DNA of 54,776 nt from Haplomitrium mnioides (lineage: Eukaryota > Marchantiophyta > Haplomitriopsida > Calobryales). The first letter of the stretch is position 1. Each line of letters begins with the position of its first letter. Positions 23,449 to 34,367 of this stretch are shown piece after piece. Location of the stretch: assembly GCA_049999725.1 (NCBI GenBank), contig JBNGIS010008920.1, forward strand, positions 1 to 54,776, in the 5' to 3' direction. The translations under genes were made by a program, and so were the position numbers. Under the pieces are notes generated by a model. The model saw only the letters and a list, made by a program, of their open reading frames with translations. It was not told where the DNA came from and ran no database searches.

Positions 23449-25043
23449 AAAAGAACTCCATTTGTTTTCTCTCCAGCTCCCGCATGCGCTCCACCTTCAC
23501 CAACACTTGAGAGAACACCAACGTACACCTTTTTCTCCTATGCGCAAGAAACTCTTTTTCCTCTTGTCCATTTTTTTTTCTCTCGTGAAATGCTCTAACA
23601 TTGTTAGTTTGCAGCACACATCGCTACCTCCCCTTCACTTGAGTATTCCATCTCTTCCTTCTTCTTCTCTAAAGCATTACTCTACCTTTTTTTTCTCTCT
23701 TCTACACACCCAATTATACAGACTAGGGCTGCTTGCTCTTTGCTCCTACTCACAGCTCTCTCTTTGCTCCTGCTTGGGGCTCTCTCTGCTCCTTCTCGCG
23801 GCTCTCTCTCTGCTCCTGCTCGCATCTCGCTTTTTGCTCTTGCTCATGGTTCGTCTTCATCATCCTCGCGGCGTCTCTCTCCTTTGCTGTACGCAAATCA
23901 TCTCTTGCTGCTCACCAACACCCGCATTCCTGCTCGACCTTTTCATTCTCTTCAATCGACACAAATTCTTCACCAGCTAGGCCTTGCACATTACCCCTGG
24001 TGGACGACAACTCCATTTGCACTCATCTTATGTAGAGGACTACATTTCTGTTTTTGTGGTCGACCACTCATTTAGGTGACATCCTACGAGCACTTAACTC
24101 GAGACTTTCCTCCTACTTTGGTTTACACTTGACGACCTTACTCCCGTCCACGGTTTCATCATTCATCCTTTCTTTTTCTTTCCTCATTGGTTGTTCTTCA
24201 TTTGCTCAACGATAACTAAGCAACTTGGCTCATATTTCGTTGATTTGCCGACCATGTGCATGCTCAAAGCTAACATGCACTACTTACTTCTATGTTTACA
24301 ACTTAGGATTGTATCTCTTCACCATTTCTTTATGACATCAGAGAATCCTGGACCTCTTTCATCTTACCTTCATAGAATTGATCTCACATTCTGGTATAAG
24401 CTTGCTTCATTTCTGAACAAGTCCTTTCCCTACCACCGATGGGAGCATATTCAAGCAAGGGAACAGCGAGACATAGGCTGCACAAACCTGTGCACAAGTT
24501 CGACCCAATTGTTTATGCAGCATCGAGGACCCAAGTGACTACACAGAGACTACATCAACACTCAGCAAAAGAGTGACACAACATCTTGCCACTTCAAGCT
24601 CTTTCACTATGTTCTTCATCACTTCGTGATTTGCAGAAAGGCATTACAACATTAGGAGGCTAGGTCCGGTTTAACTCAAGGCAGACCAATAGGGCAGATT
24701 TGGGGGATGCAATATTGGCACATCAAAAGACATAGACGAACAACTCCAGGGCAGTCTCTGCATTCATTAGCAGCATTTCATTCTTTCATTTTAGTCCTCG
24801 GTGATTCAAACTGACCAACTTGCAGCTAGTCCAGTTATTTCTTGTTTTTCATTTCAATTATTTGATTTTTCCGCTTAAGGCAAAAATCATAAACACGTAC
24901 GAGGGTCCGTGATCGACCAGACTTTGGTCCACCACACATCTGTACATAGTACAGAACATTGCAGCCCTGACCCAGCAGCTGCATTTGCGAGAACTCGTGG
25001 TTTATCTATCTCTTTCACAGGTACTCCCAACAAAACAAAGAAC
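23449..25043 (+). promoter_or_regulatory. long leader of short-LTR Copia
   Basis: About 1.6 kb separates the primer site from the gag start. It includes a pyrimidine-rich tandem block (about 23,727-23,855) of GCTCCTGCTCGCGGCTCT-like units. Overlapping frames of 100-172 codons across this block in three registers are side effects of the repeat, not genes. The rest holds no recognisable feature. Confidence 0.6.
23727..23855 (+). repeat. CT-rich minisatellite in Copia leader
   Basis: About five degenerate units of about 24-27 bp alternate TTGCTCCTGCTC with GCGGCTCTCTCT. The unit is nearly free of A on this strand. Confidence 0.75.
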
Positions 25044-25061
25044 ATGTCAAACATGACATGT
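25042..25061 (+). promoter_or_regulatory. hairpin over gag start codon
   Basis: ACATGTCA, a four-base loop and TGACATGT form a perfect 8-bp stem that contains the presumed gag ATG at 25,044. It may be chance; no function is shown. Confidence 0.35.
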
Positions 25062-28000
25062 GTTGAATCTTTGAAATTTCAAGCCCTAAAACTTGATGGC
25101 TCCAATTATTGTTCTTGGTCACTCGATGTCACGACATGCTTGACATCTGAAACTATCCGTGAAGTCATTAACTCATATGACAATGTCACCCTATGTGACG
25201 CAGCCATGGCGTTGATCCTACTTAGACATCATACGGTCGAACTCCTCAAGCTTCAGTACCTCAATTTTCACAGTCCCCGTCTACTATGGGAAAAACTCAA
25301 ACTCAGATTTGACCATCTAATGACGATATCGCTCCTAGCAGCAAGACACAATTGGATCAACCTATGAGTCCAGGACCACACGTCCATTACAAATTACAAC
25401 AACGAATTATTTCGCATAGTCTCACAACTAGCAATCTGCGGCCACCTAGTGACTAATGAAGAACAGATAGAGACAACTCTATCTTCATTCCCTGTGAGCA
25501 ATCTCATCTTGGCATCTCAATACCGCAACATACGATTCACTCGGTACTCCAAACTCATAGCATACATGCTACTCGCTGAAAAGCACCAACTACTACTCAT
25601 AGAAAATGCAAAGAAGCGACCCTCAAAGTCAGTCGCACCTCATCTGAACCCTGAATCACATTTTATAGGCTCCAGCCTCTACCTTTGCTCTAGGAACAAG
25701 CAATTCTCCAAAGGTAGAGGAAGAAGTAACCTCAGATTCAGGGGGAGCGTAAGCCAGCCTACCAGCAGTCGACCTCCCAATGCAAACCACTAGAATAGAA
25801 ATCCCAACCGTCCCATCCCGACGACACCAGAGTATGTGCTCCAATGCACATGGCATAATAGAGGTGGCAAGCAATCATATAGAGGCCGACGGAATATATC
25901 TGACCCGCGCCAACAACAACAAACTACATGCAATAGGTGTGGCACACGTGGCCACACCCAACACACATGCAAAGTGCCAACGCACGTAGCGCGCCTATAC
26001 CAGCAAAGCACCAAACCTCACACTCATGAGGTACAAGGCAACTTACTAGAAATGATAGACAACGATAAGTATCCAGAATACAATGTACATCTTGAAAATC
26101 ACATGACTCAATCACCATTGTCCGACCAGACACATGGATCTGAGATAACATGCATTGTTGACATCAATTCCTCGCATACTATCTTGCAAGACCGCAAATA
26201 TTTCTCATCCATCACCCCTTCTTGCAAGCCAATGACCACTATTATAGGCCATAATCAAATTGAAGAAAGACATGGTTCAGCGACCATCATTTTTCCAAAT
26301 GGAATAAGACTAGACATCAAATCAGCAATTTATACACATGCAGCAACCAGAAACCTCATCAGTTTCCGAGATATCAGACAAAATGGTTTTCACATTCAAA
26401 CAAGATCATTTCAAGACAAAGAAGTCCTCCACATCTTGACTCAAATCGTAACAGGCTTTGACATATGAGAATCTTTCCCTCTATCACCACCGGGATTATA
26501 CACCACAAAAATATTCCCATATCAGGCTTTTATCAAAACGGTATCTATAGCCATTACATGGCATAACTGCCTTGGACATCCAGGCCGCGATATGTTCTAC
26601 CGCATTAAGAAGAACAACAAAGGCATACCAAAAAATGTGCATCCACTGCCACTGCAAACTCCATGCTTGGCATGTGCACAAGGCAAATTGAAAATTGCAC
26701 CTTCTCATGACAAGACAACAATTTCGATCCTCTGATTTCTTGAGCGGATTCACGTTAATGTTTGTAGGCCCATCCACCCACCCATATGACCATTTAGATA
26801 CTCTCTTATCACCATAGATAAATCATTCAAATGGTCAGAAATATCCTTTCTTACAACCGAAAACATGGTCTTCTCGAAACTATTGTCCTAGATTTTGAAA
26901 CTCTTAGTGCAATTCCTTGATTACCCAATCAAAAACCTGAGAGTGGACAATGCTAGAAAATTCTCTTCACAAACTTTTGATAACTTCTGCACATTTTCCA
27001 GTAAAGACATACAATACTCAGTACCATATGTACATTTCCAAAACAACAACGCAAAATCGGCCATTAAGAGAATCCAACTCATAGCAAGACCATTACTTCT
27101 AAACTCAAATCTCCCCACCTCTGCTTGGGGACATGCAGTCATACATGGAGCGACTCTATTGCATTTTAGACCATATGCATTCAACAAGAATTCCCCGCAC
27201 CAACTTATAGCAGAAATTCTAGCAGATTTATCACATCTACGCACATTTGGCTGCTTGGTCCTCGTCCCAATTTTAGGACCACATCAAACAAAAATGTGAC
27301 CACAATGCCAAAAAGGCATATACATTGGTTTTGAATCCTCTTGTATCATCCAATACCTTGAACCCTCAACATTTGATGTGTTTAAGTCTCAATTCGCACA
27401 CTGTCAATTCTTTGAAGAATCTTTTCCACATTTGATACAAGAGGACAAGGCCATACGACCAAAACTTGAGGATAATTTAATATGGCACCAACATTTGCCA
27501 CTAGATTTCGATCAACAAAATGGACATTTAGATATTGAAGTGAGAAGACTTCTCAATTTACATGAAATATTGGTTAAAATACCTAACGCATTTAACAATG
27601 CCTCGAGCATCACAAAATCACACATAGAAGCTATAAACGCTCCAGTGCGACTCCAAAAAATTGATACATGTGCAACTGATATACAACCCAAGGCAAAGTG
27701 TGGCAGACCCTTAGGCTCAAAAAATAAGCCTAGACCATCGACATCAATCAACATTGCTGTAGAGAACGATGAAATAGCAATTGATTATTCCCATACCAGT
27801 CGAATATAGAACAGATCCCAAACCACTATGGATGATTCATTTGCATTCTCTATATCACAATTTGTCAACAAGGATATGCATGATCCTTTATCTGTAAGAG
27901 AAGTACAATCAAGAACTGATTGGCCCCAATGGGAAAAGGCAATTAATTCGGAACTTAACTCTCTTATAAAACGACAAGTTTTTGGTTCCATCATGCCTGC

Positions 28001-30151
28001 ACCCCCTGATGTGCATTTAACAGATTACAGATTTATTTTTTTCCGCAAATATAATACGAAAGGTGATGTCACAAGATACAAGGCCAGATTAGTGGCCAAT
28101 GGATACACTCAAATTCCTGGACGTGACTATGATCTCACATACTCACCTTTCATGGACACTATTACTTACAGATACATGATAGCCGTCGCTATCCAACGTC
28201 ATCTAACTATGTATATAATGGACGTCATCACTACTTTCTTATATGGTACTCTGGATACCCAAATTTTTATGAAGGCACCCCCCGATCTTATATCAAGAAT
28301 GGTATTTCACATTTAGGGGGAGAATAGCCAAAGTGCATATGGACCTTTAGTTCCAAATAGCCTAAATTCAGAGAATGGACCTTTTGTCCATCATGGTCTA
28401 AATTCTGAGGTTGGACCTTTTGTCCCTCATGACATGCACTATAAAAGTGGACCTTTAGTCCATAGAGGCACAATGATTCAAAATGGACATTTTGTCCACA
28501 AAGACCTCAATTTGGGGAAAGGAACTTTTGTCCTCAATGGCCAACAAATGAAGGAACCTTCTGTTCGCAAAAGGCCACTACAAATCCAGAAAGGACCTTT
28601 AGTCCTCACGTCTAAAAGACGATGCCAAATGATGGAAACTAAGCTGCATAAGCAAGTCAATGGACCTTTAGTCCAGCCAACATACTTGCTGAGCAAGCAA
28701 CAAATCAATGAACCTTTAGTGTAGCCAGCGCACTCGCTGAGCAAGCAGCAAATCAATGGACCTTTAGTCCATTCAACGCACTTGTTGAGCACGCATCACT
28801 CCAAAGGACCTTTAGTCCAACCAGCCAATTTGTTGAGCAAACAAAGCTACAAAGGACCTTTAGTCCTATATATATACAAGCTGCAAAGTGGACATTTAGT
28901 CTTCTATCATCAAAGTATTTCACATGACAATGTGAAGTTGGAAAAGCATTTTATAAATGCATATTGATCATATATCAATCAACCAGACACACAAATGGCA
29001 GTTCAAGTCCTGAGATTGATATATTGACTCAAATAGAGTGGCAGAAATTGGTACCAAAGATTCAAATAAAAAATTATAACACTAAATTTTACAAATGATG
29101 ACATTGCTCCATGCTTATTTATGAAACACCAAGGCTCTGAATATGTCGTAGTTGCACTTTATGTAGACAACATAAACATGTTTTGCACAAAATCTTTAGC
29201 TGCCAATACTATCACCAAATTGAAGGATATATTTGAAATACGAGACATTGGAGAACCTAATCTTTGTCTCGGAATACAACTTGAGCATATGCCCAATGGT
29301 ATTTTGATCCATTAGTCCACATATATGGCAAAGATTCTCAAGCAATTCAATATGGACAATGCTCATCCAACAAGCACCCCATTGGAGCTAAATTCTTTGG
29401 ACCCAACAAAGGACATGTTCAGAAAACGAAAAGAACATGAACCAATTCTGGGATCAGAAAACCATACCTATCGGCAATAGGAGCACTCATGTACCTTGCA
29501 AATCAGACCAGACCTGATATATCTTTTGCAGTAAACATGCTCGCAAGGTACAGCTCTTAGCCTACCATTTGCCACTAGAACGGGCTTAAATGCATTGTTA
29601 GATACTTGAAAGGTACAAAAGATATGGGACTTTTTTCCCCTAAAAATGCATCAAATGATGATGTCGGCTATGCCGGCGCTAGATACTTATCTGATTGTGA
29701 TGACGCAAAGTCTCAAATAGGATATGTTTTCCTTAAAGGAAACACTACTATCTCATGGAAGAGCACCAAGCAAACTATTGCTACTACCTCGACCAATCAT
29801 GCAGAGATTATTGCCCTTTATAAGGCCAATAGGGAATGTATATGGCTTCAACAACTTATTGACCATATCAACACCAATACGGGCCAACCCATACTATATT
29901 CCTCTACTGTAGTATATGAGAACAATTGACCATGTGTTGATCAGATTGCTCAAGGCTTTATTAAGGGTGACAAAATTAAACATATTGCTTCTAACTTCTT
30001 TTACACCCATGAGCAATATGGTGAAAAAATCAAAGTCCAATGGATAGCAAGCAAAGATAACAGAGCAGATATCTTCACCAGGCCACTTCCATCTACCTTG
30101 CATATTGCACATACTAAGGGGCTTGGTTTGAGAAGACTCTCTGAATTATAG
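25044..30151 (+). pseudogene. gag-pol polyprotein of short-LTR Copia (dead)
   Basis: One reading frame runs from ATG 25,044 to about 29,460, then shifts once to the frame that ends at TAG 30,151. In order it carries a gag with LKLDGSNYCSWS, a zinc knuckle CNRCGTRGHTQHTC (25,953-25,994) and a damaged protease site (VDINSSHTI, where DSGA is expected). Next come the integrase HHCC region (WHNCLGHPG...CLACAQGK) and the integrase core. The reverse transcriptase follows (RYKARLVANGYTQ, then MDVITTFLYG, then ALYVDNINMF in place of YVDD), and last the RNase H (SWKSTKQTIATTSTNHAE). About a dozen in-frame stops make it non-functional. A repeat array splits the reverse transcriptase at 28,313-28,914. 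Confidence 0.9.
28302..28925 (+). repeat. in-frame hairpin array inside Copia reverse transcriptase
   Basis: Fourteen copies of a palindrome-like core GGACCTTTAGTCC start at 28341, 28377, 28413, 28449, 28485, 28521, 28553, 28593, 28662, 28710, 28758, 28806, 28854 and 28890. Spacing is 36 bp five times, then irregular, then 48 bp four times, then 36. Each core encodes G-P-(L/F)-V in the pol frame, and only two stops lie in the block (28,314 and 28,722). The array sits between MKAPPDL and the damaged LYGLKQSGR site. An 11-bp direct repeat GTATTTCACAT flanks it (28,302-28,312 and 28,915-28,925), as an insertion would leave. Confidence 0.85.
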
Positions 30152-30179
30152 CAATATAATATACAATAACTACTTTTAT

Positions 30180-30180
30180 A

Positions 30181-30231
<51 letters not shown>

Positions 30232-30241
30232 NNNNNNNNNN

Positions 30242-30292
<51 letters not shown>
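30180..30292. repeat. (TA)n microsatellite with assembly gap
   Basis: A TA tract runs on both sides of ten N (30,232-30,241). The true length is unknown. It lies between the pol stop and the 3' LTR of the Copia element. Confidence 0.95.
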
Positions 30293-30294
<2 letters not shown>

Positions 30295-30776
30295 TTATTT
30301 ATTTCCACACCTCTTTGACCTTTAGTCGTAAAGATCAAGGATTGCAAAGACGCTCATTTATTTTGATGTAGATGCCTAATCTTATCTGAATGTAATACAG
30401 GTAATGCCAAGAGCATATGATATCAGAAGTTGATGTCACTTCTCACTTTTTGAGGCTCACATCATTTTTCAGACAGATCTTTAGGACACAAGGAGAGGAC
30501 ACAACAACAATAGTGAAGACGCAACAACACCACACAACAAAATGATGACACTGCCATACTCTTGACAGCAGAAATTTTGACAATTTTTTTTCTTTTTGAC
30601 ATTATGATTATTTATGCACACTCCACACTATACCTTGATCCATCTATACATATGTGGTGGCACTCTTTCCCTTGGAAGAAAGCGGGAGGGTTTTAATGAG
30701 ACCACACATACATAGGATTTGGACCTGGAATTCCATTAGTCCTTTTCAAATGTGGCTGATTATTAGTAGAAGAATC

Positions 30777-30789
30777 AGCCAAGGGGGAG
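30777..30789 (+). promoter_or_regulatory. polypurine tract of short-LTR Copia
   Basis: AGCCAAGGGGGAG directly precedes the 3' LTR, as expected for the plus-strand primer. Confidence 0.85.
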
Positions 30790-30915
30790 TGTTATAGGGA
30801 CCATATATAGCCCTATATTAGGAGATGTACTCTCATTCATTCATTCATTCATTCTATTCTACTCTCGCCTCTTGGAAGCTCTTGTGTGTATATGTGCGGT
30901 GCTCATGCGATAACA
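30790..30915 (+). mobile_element. 3' LTR of short-LTR Copia
   Basis: 126 bp, matching the 5' LTR. It carries a 5-bp CTACT insertion after the ATTC run and is followed by the CTTGT duplication at 30,916-30,920. Confidence 0.92.
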
Positions 30916-30920
30916 CTTGT

Positions 30921-31367
30921 TCTTTAGCTTTTGGCTTCTCACATGGTTCTTCTCGAACATTGCCAAAATTGCATGTTGCAATGTTTACAACTCACCACTT
31001 CAAAAGGTTAGTTGAAACCATTTGTCTTAAGAAGTGATTATTCTCACAAAAGTCAACTTTGGCTTGATCTCTAAATTTTCCAAAACAAGTTCTCTTTGTA
31101 ATTTATAAGATGAAAACATCCCAAATGGTTGAAAGAGAATAAAAGTAAAGGGTGGTTTAGTGAGTGAGAGAGAGAGAGAGAGAAAAGGGTTGTCCAATTA
31201 AAAGAGGGGAGAAAAGGAATGAGTGGGGTTCCTCCAATAATATATGCCAAGTGTTTTCTATCTAATATATAGAGAATGGAGAGTGCCTCGTTAGACATCT
31301 CTTAACTTGTGGTTTTGTAAGTTCTTTGTATGTTACTCTTGTGCTAACTTGTACCTACTTGTATGTC

Positions 31368-31398
<31 letters not shown>

Positions 31399-32214
31399 AT
31401 TACATGTATTAATATATCGGACAACAACAACTTCATAGAAGAGTACTAAAAAAACATTTCCTTGTATTTCTTTCAATCATGTTCAAACTATTGCCCTGTA
31501 AAAAGCTAGTAAGAAGCATAAATGACAATGAAGAATGATAGATTATATGAGTTTGCAATGTGACCTACAATTTTTTATCCAACCCTACTATTTTGTTTTG
31601 AGAAAATTTGCATGTGTTGAACAAGTTTCCGAAGGCCTTATAAAATGTGACTGATCTTAATACATTATTTCCAAGTTTGTTTTTAGTCATGAAAAATAAA
31701 GATACATCATCCAAGTGTTTATCATTGCTTAAAAAGACAACTTTTCTTATCTATTTACAAAATCTTTGACTTCAAAAATACATCAAGCTTATTGTCATAG
31801 AATAGGTCTTCATATATTATCAAATCTCTTGAATTCATGACACCAACTACATGTCATTCAAATTTCTATCTATACACATATTTGAGTTGGTTGTACTATT
31901 TTTCTTGCAAAAGCTTGGGAGGGTTTTAAAGAGGCAACATCTCTACCCTTCATATAGAACAAAATTTTCAAAGTTGATGATGGAGATCTCACATTAGCAC
32001 GGTACTTGTATTGTTGTTTGTAACATTCCTGTCTTACCCTTAATAAGGAGTGTTATTATACAAGTTATATATATGCTCAATAACCAACATACAACTCATT
32101 TAACCTTTGTTTATACTAGGTTTTGTCAAAACTTAATGCCCATATATAGAAAATAAAATTTGGAAAAACATAGTGCAGTTGTTTTGAAGCTCTATTTGTG
32201 TTCTTTTTACTAAA
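30921..32214. other. unassigned DNA with microsatellites
   Basis: No gene was recognised. A GA tract lies at about 31,164-31,183 and a TG tract at 31,367-31,395. The sequence at 30,921 continues the text that stops at 23,310, which is the site split by the Copia element. Confidence 0.5.
31367..31395. repeat. (TG)n microsatellite
   Basis: TG dinucleotide tract of about 28 bp. Confidence 0.9.
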
Positions 32215-33224
32215 GTTATTTTTGCTTACACAAACACCACAATGGTAGTAAACTCACGAGATGTAGTTAGAAGCAAAGTGATAAGATCTAAACTTACACG
32301 TTCACCAAAAGCAATAGGAATCTATAGTGGTTGAAGAAATCTAGTTGGTTTTTGATTTGAAGTCTTGTTTTGCTAACAACTTTAACAAGAACCAAAAAAA
32401 ACCACCAACATCTTAAGCTTGGTTTGGTTACCACCAAGTATGTTCAAGCAAGTCCATAGTCTTGTCTACTCCAAGATGTCGAGAGATTACAATGTTATGT
32501 GCTTCTTGTAAACAAGCCACTCAAGGAGCATCGTCTTGTGGATAATATATTTAATGGCCTTTATAGAATTTATCATCCCAAATACAAACTATGTGATACT
32601 CTCTTTGACCACCAGAGGTGCTCTAACAAGATTAAAGAAGGCATCTTCTTACAACTTTGGTCTAAAGCCTCACTAGTTACTTTATCAAGATGTAATATAC
32701 TAATACTTGCAACCTCCAATGTATTTATTCAATGATCCGGTCTTCAAGACAATGCATCAAGAATGGTGTGGAACTTTCCAAACTTGTACTCAACTTGATA
32801 TCAGAGAGTTGTAGCTGGCCTTCCTATCATTAATGATGTCTTATCATATTTTCCAAGTGAATTGATTATAGCAAGGGCTTGTAATTGAGGCGTATAAGTA
32901 TATGCTTTCTTAAAAGATAGTGTCTCAAAAACATAGTAGTGTAAACCATCGTCAATTACTCTCTATCCCTTGTAGAATGATTTCTCTCTGTCGTATCTAG
33001 TTGGCGTGATATGAAGACAATCAGATAAAGTCCATTCTCAAACTGTTGTTGTAACACTGCTCTAGTAGCAAAGATAGAAGCATCAAATCAGCTATACAAC
33101 GTGTCTTTGGGTCACATAGTTGTAAATCTGGATGAGAAGACATTGCATCATTGACTTGTTGAAATACCCCTTGTTCTTTGGTCATTCATTGACATTTTGA
33201 CTCTTTGCCTACTAGATCTATAAA

Positions 33225-33923
33225 CTATAGAGCAATATAAACATAGTAATGGATGAAGCTTTGATGAAAACTTGCTAATTCATTACAAATTGGAATATTC
33301 TTTGCATCTTTTAGTGTTTTCCACTCTCTAATACCCTTAATGTTCTCTACCTCTATCTTGATGCCATCCACAAAATCTATGTGTTCCAAGTAGCTCAGCT
33401 TGCTTCCAAAACTCACACTTGGACTTCTCGCAATAGCACTTCCAATTGCTTAGTCTTTGCAATACTTCCTTGAGATGAGCACCGTGCTCAACTTGACTTT
33501 TAATAAAGATAAGAATATCATTCAAGAACACCAACACTAACTTATCCAATAATTATCAAAACATTGATGCATTTGATCCATGAATATTTTGAAAGCATTA
33601 CTAAGACTAAATGTAAGAACCTTCCACTCAAAATGCCCACATCTTGTACAAAAACTTGTCTTTGGCACATTACTTGGCTTGATAGAAATTTGCCAATAGC
33701 CACTTCAAAGATCCAACTTAAAAAAGAGTCACGTACCACTTAATTTATCCAACAAATCTTCAATGCGAGGTAAAAGATATGCATTCTTGACTTTCTGATT
33801 GTTCAAGCCTTGATAATCTATACAAAGATGAAATTCACCATCTTTCTTTGGCACAAGAGAACACCAAAGCTCCCAAAGGCAAAGTTTTATGTTGAGTGAA
33901 AAGAGCTCAAAGACAAACTCCAA
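33225..33923 (-). pseudogene. Gypsy reverse transcriptase fragment (dead)
   Basis: Minus-strand text reads SLVPKKDGEFHLCIDYQGLN (usually DYRxLN) and YLLPRIEDLLDKL. It then reads LVFLNDILIFIKS (FLDDIL with the second catalytic Asp changed to Asn), KCEFWKQ and a YLEHI...FHQSFI connection. Frame changes separate these three pieces (33,729-33,923; 33,337-33,549; 33,225-33,416). The motifs are those of Ty3/Gypsy. Confidence 0.85.
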
Positions 33924-34367
33924 ATGAGTAAGAACTCATAATGAACTCTAATAAAGTTCTGCAACCAAATACAACTCAAGACCCAAGCTAAGACGAAGAG
34001 TGCAAGCAAAAGCCAAGCAACCGAAGAACCTAAATGATTCAAGAGGATTTTTTGAATGAGTAGTGGGGCTATAAAGATTTCCTATTTCTACAAAAGAAAG
34101 AGGTATCATCCCTACTTTGTCACAAGCAGGTCACTCCCAATTTCAGCTCTAAATTTGATCCTATCTTTCTTCTCTAAAAGTAACTTCAAAGGTAATTAAT
34201 CTTATTACACTTCAACCAAAAAAATAACCTTGTACCACTTCACTTAAAGAAAATTCAAAGGAACGTATACTTAAAATAATTTCAACCCTAAAAGTAACCC
34301 TCTACCACTTCCTTTACTCCTCTCAATTTTCTTATATATAACACAACATCATGTTTTTACTATCACA
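33897..34367 (-). mobile_element. LTR of truncated Gypsy element (5' LTR)
   Basis: 471 bp, similar along its length to the LTRs at 11,304 and 49,996. It abuts reverse transcriptase text directly, with no primer site, so an internal deletion ended at its inner edge. Confidence 0.8.

Larger units (their letters stand above)
23316..30915 (+). mobile_element. complete dead Ty1/Copia element with short LTRs
   Basis: A 7,600-bp element (including ten N) is bounded by LTRs of 121 and 126 bp and by a 5-bp CTTGT duplication. The order is LTR, primer site, a long 1.6-kb leader, gag, protease, integrase, reverse transcriptase, RNase H, a TA-rich tail, polypurine tract, LTR. The order integrase before reverse transcriptase makes it Copia. 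By hand the LTRs differ at roughly seven substitutions and one 5-bp indel. RNase H text such as YLSDCDDAKSQIGYVF places it among plant Copia lineages with small LTRs; I cannot fix the lineage. Confidence 0.92.
32215..34367 (-). mobile_element. truncated Ty3/Gypsy element
   Basis: A minus-strand Gypsy fragment runs from an LTR at the right (33,897-34,367) through reverse transcriptase, RNase H and the start of integrase, to about 32,215. The integrase end, any chromodomain and the 3' LTR are lost on the left. Gag, protease and the primer site are lost between the LTR and the reverse transcriptase. It is co-linear with the chromovirus at 49,996-53,606 (compare 32,215-32,400 with 51,430-51,600). 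It keeps the reverse transcriptase core that that copy has lost. Confidence 0.8.

Noticed and set aside
23462-24075. Overlapping open frames of 100-172 codons in three registers
   Set aside because: They arise from the stop-poor CT-rich repeat in the Copia leader; the proteins are Leu/Ser runs without domains.
27512-27754. Minus-strand frames opposite the Copia pol genes
   Set aside because: They are shadows of the plus-strand polyprotein.
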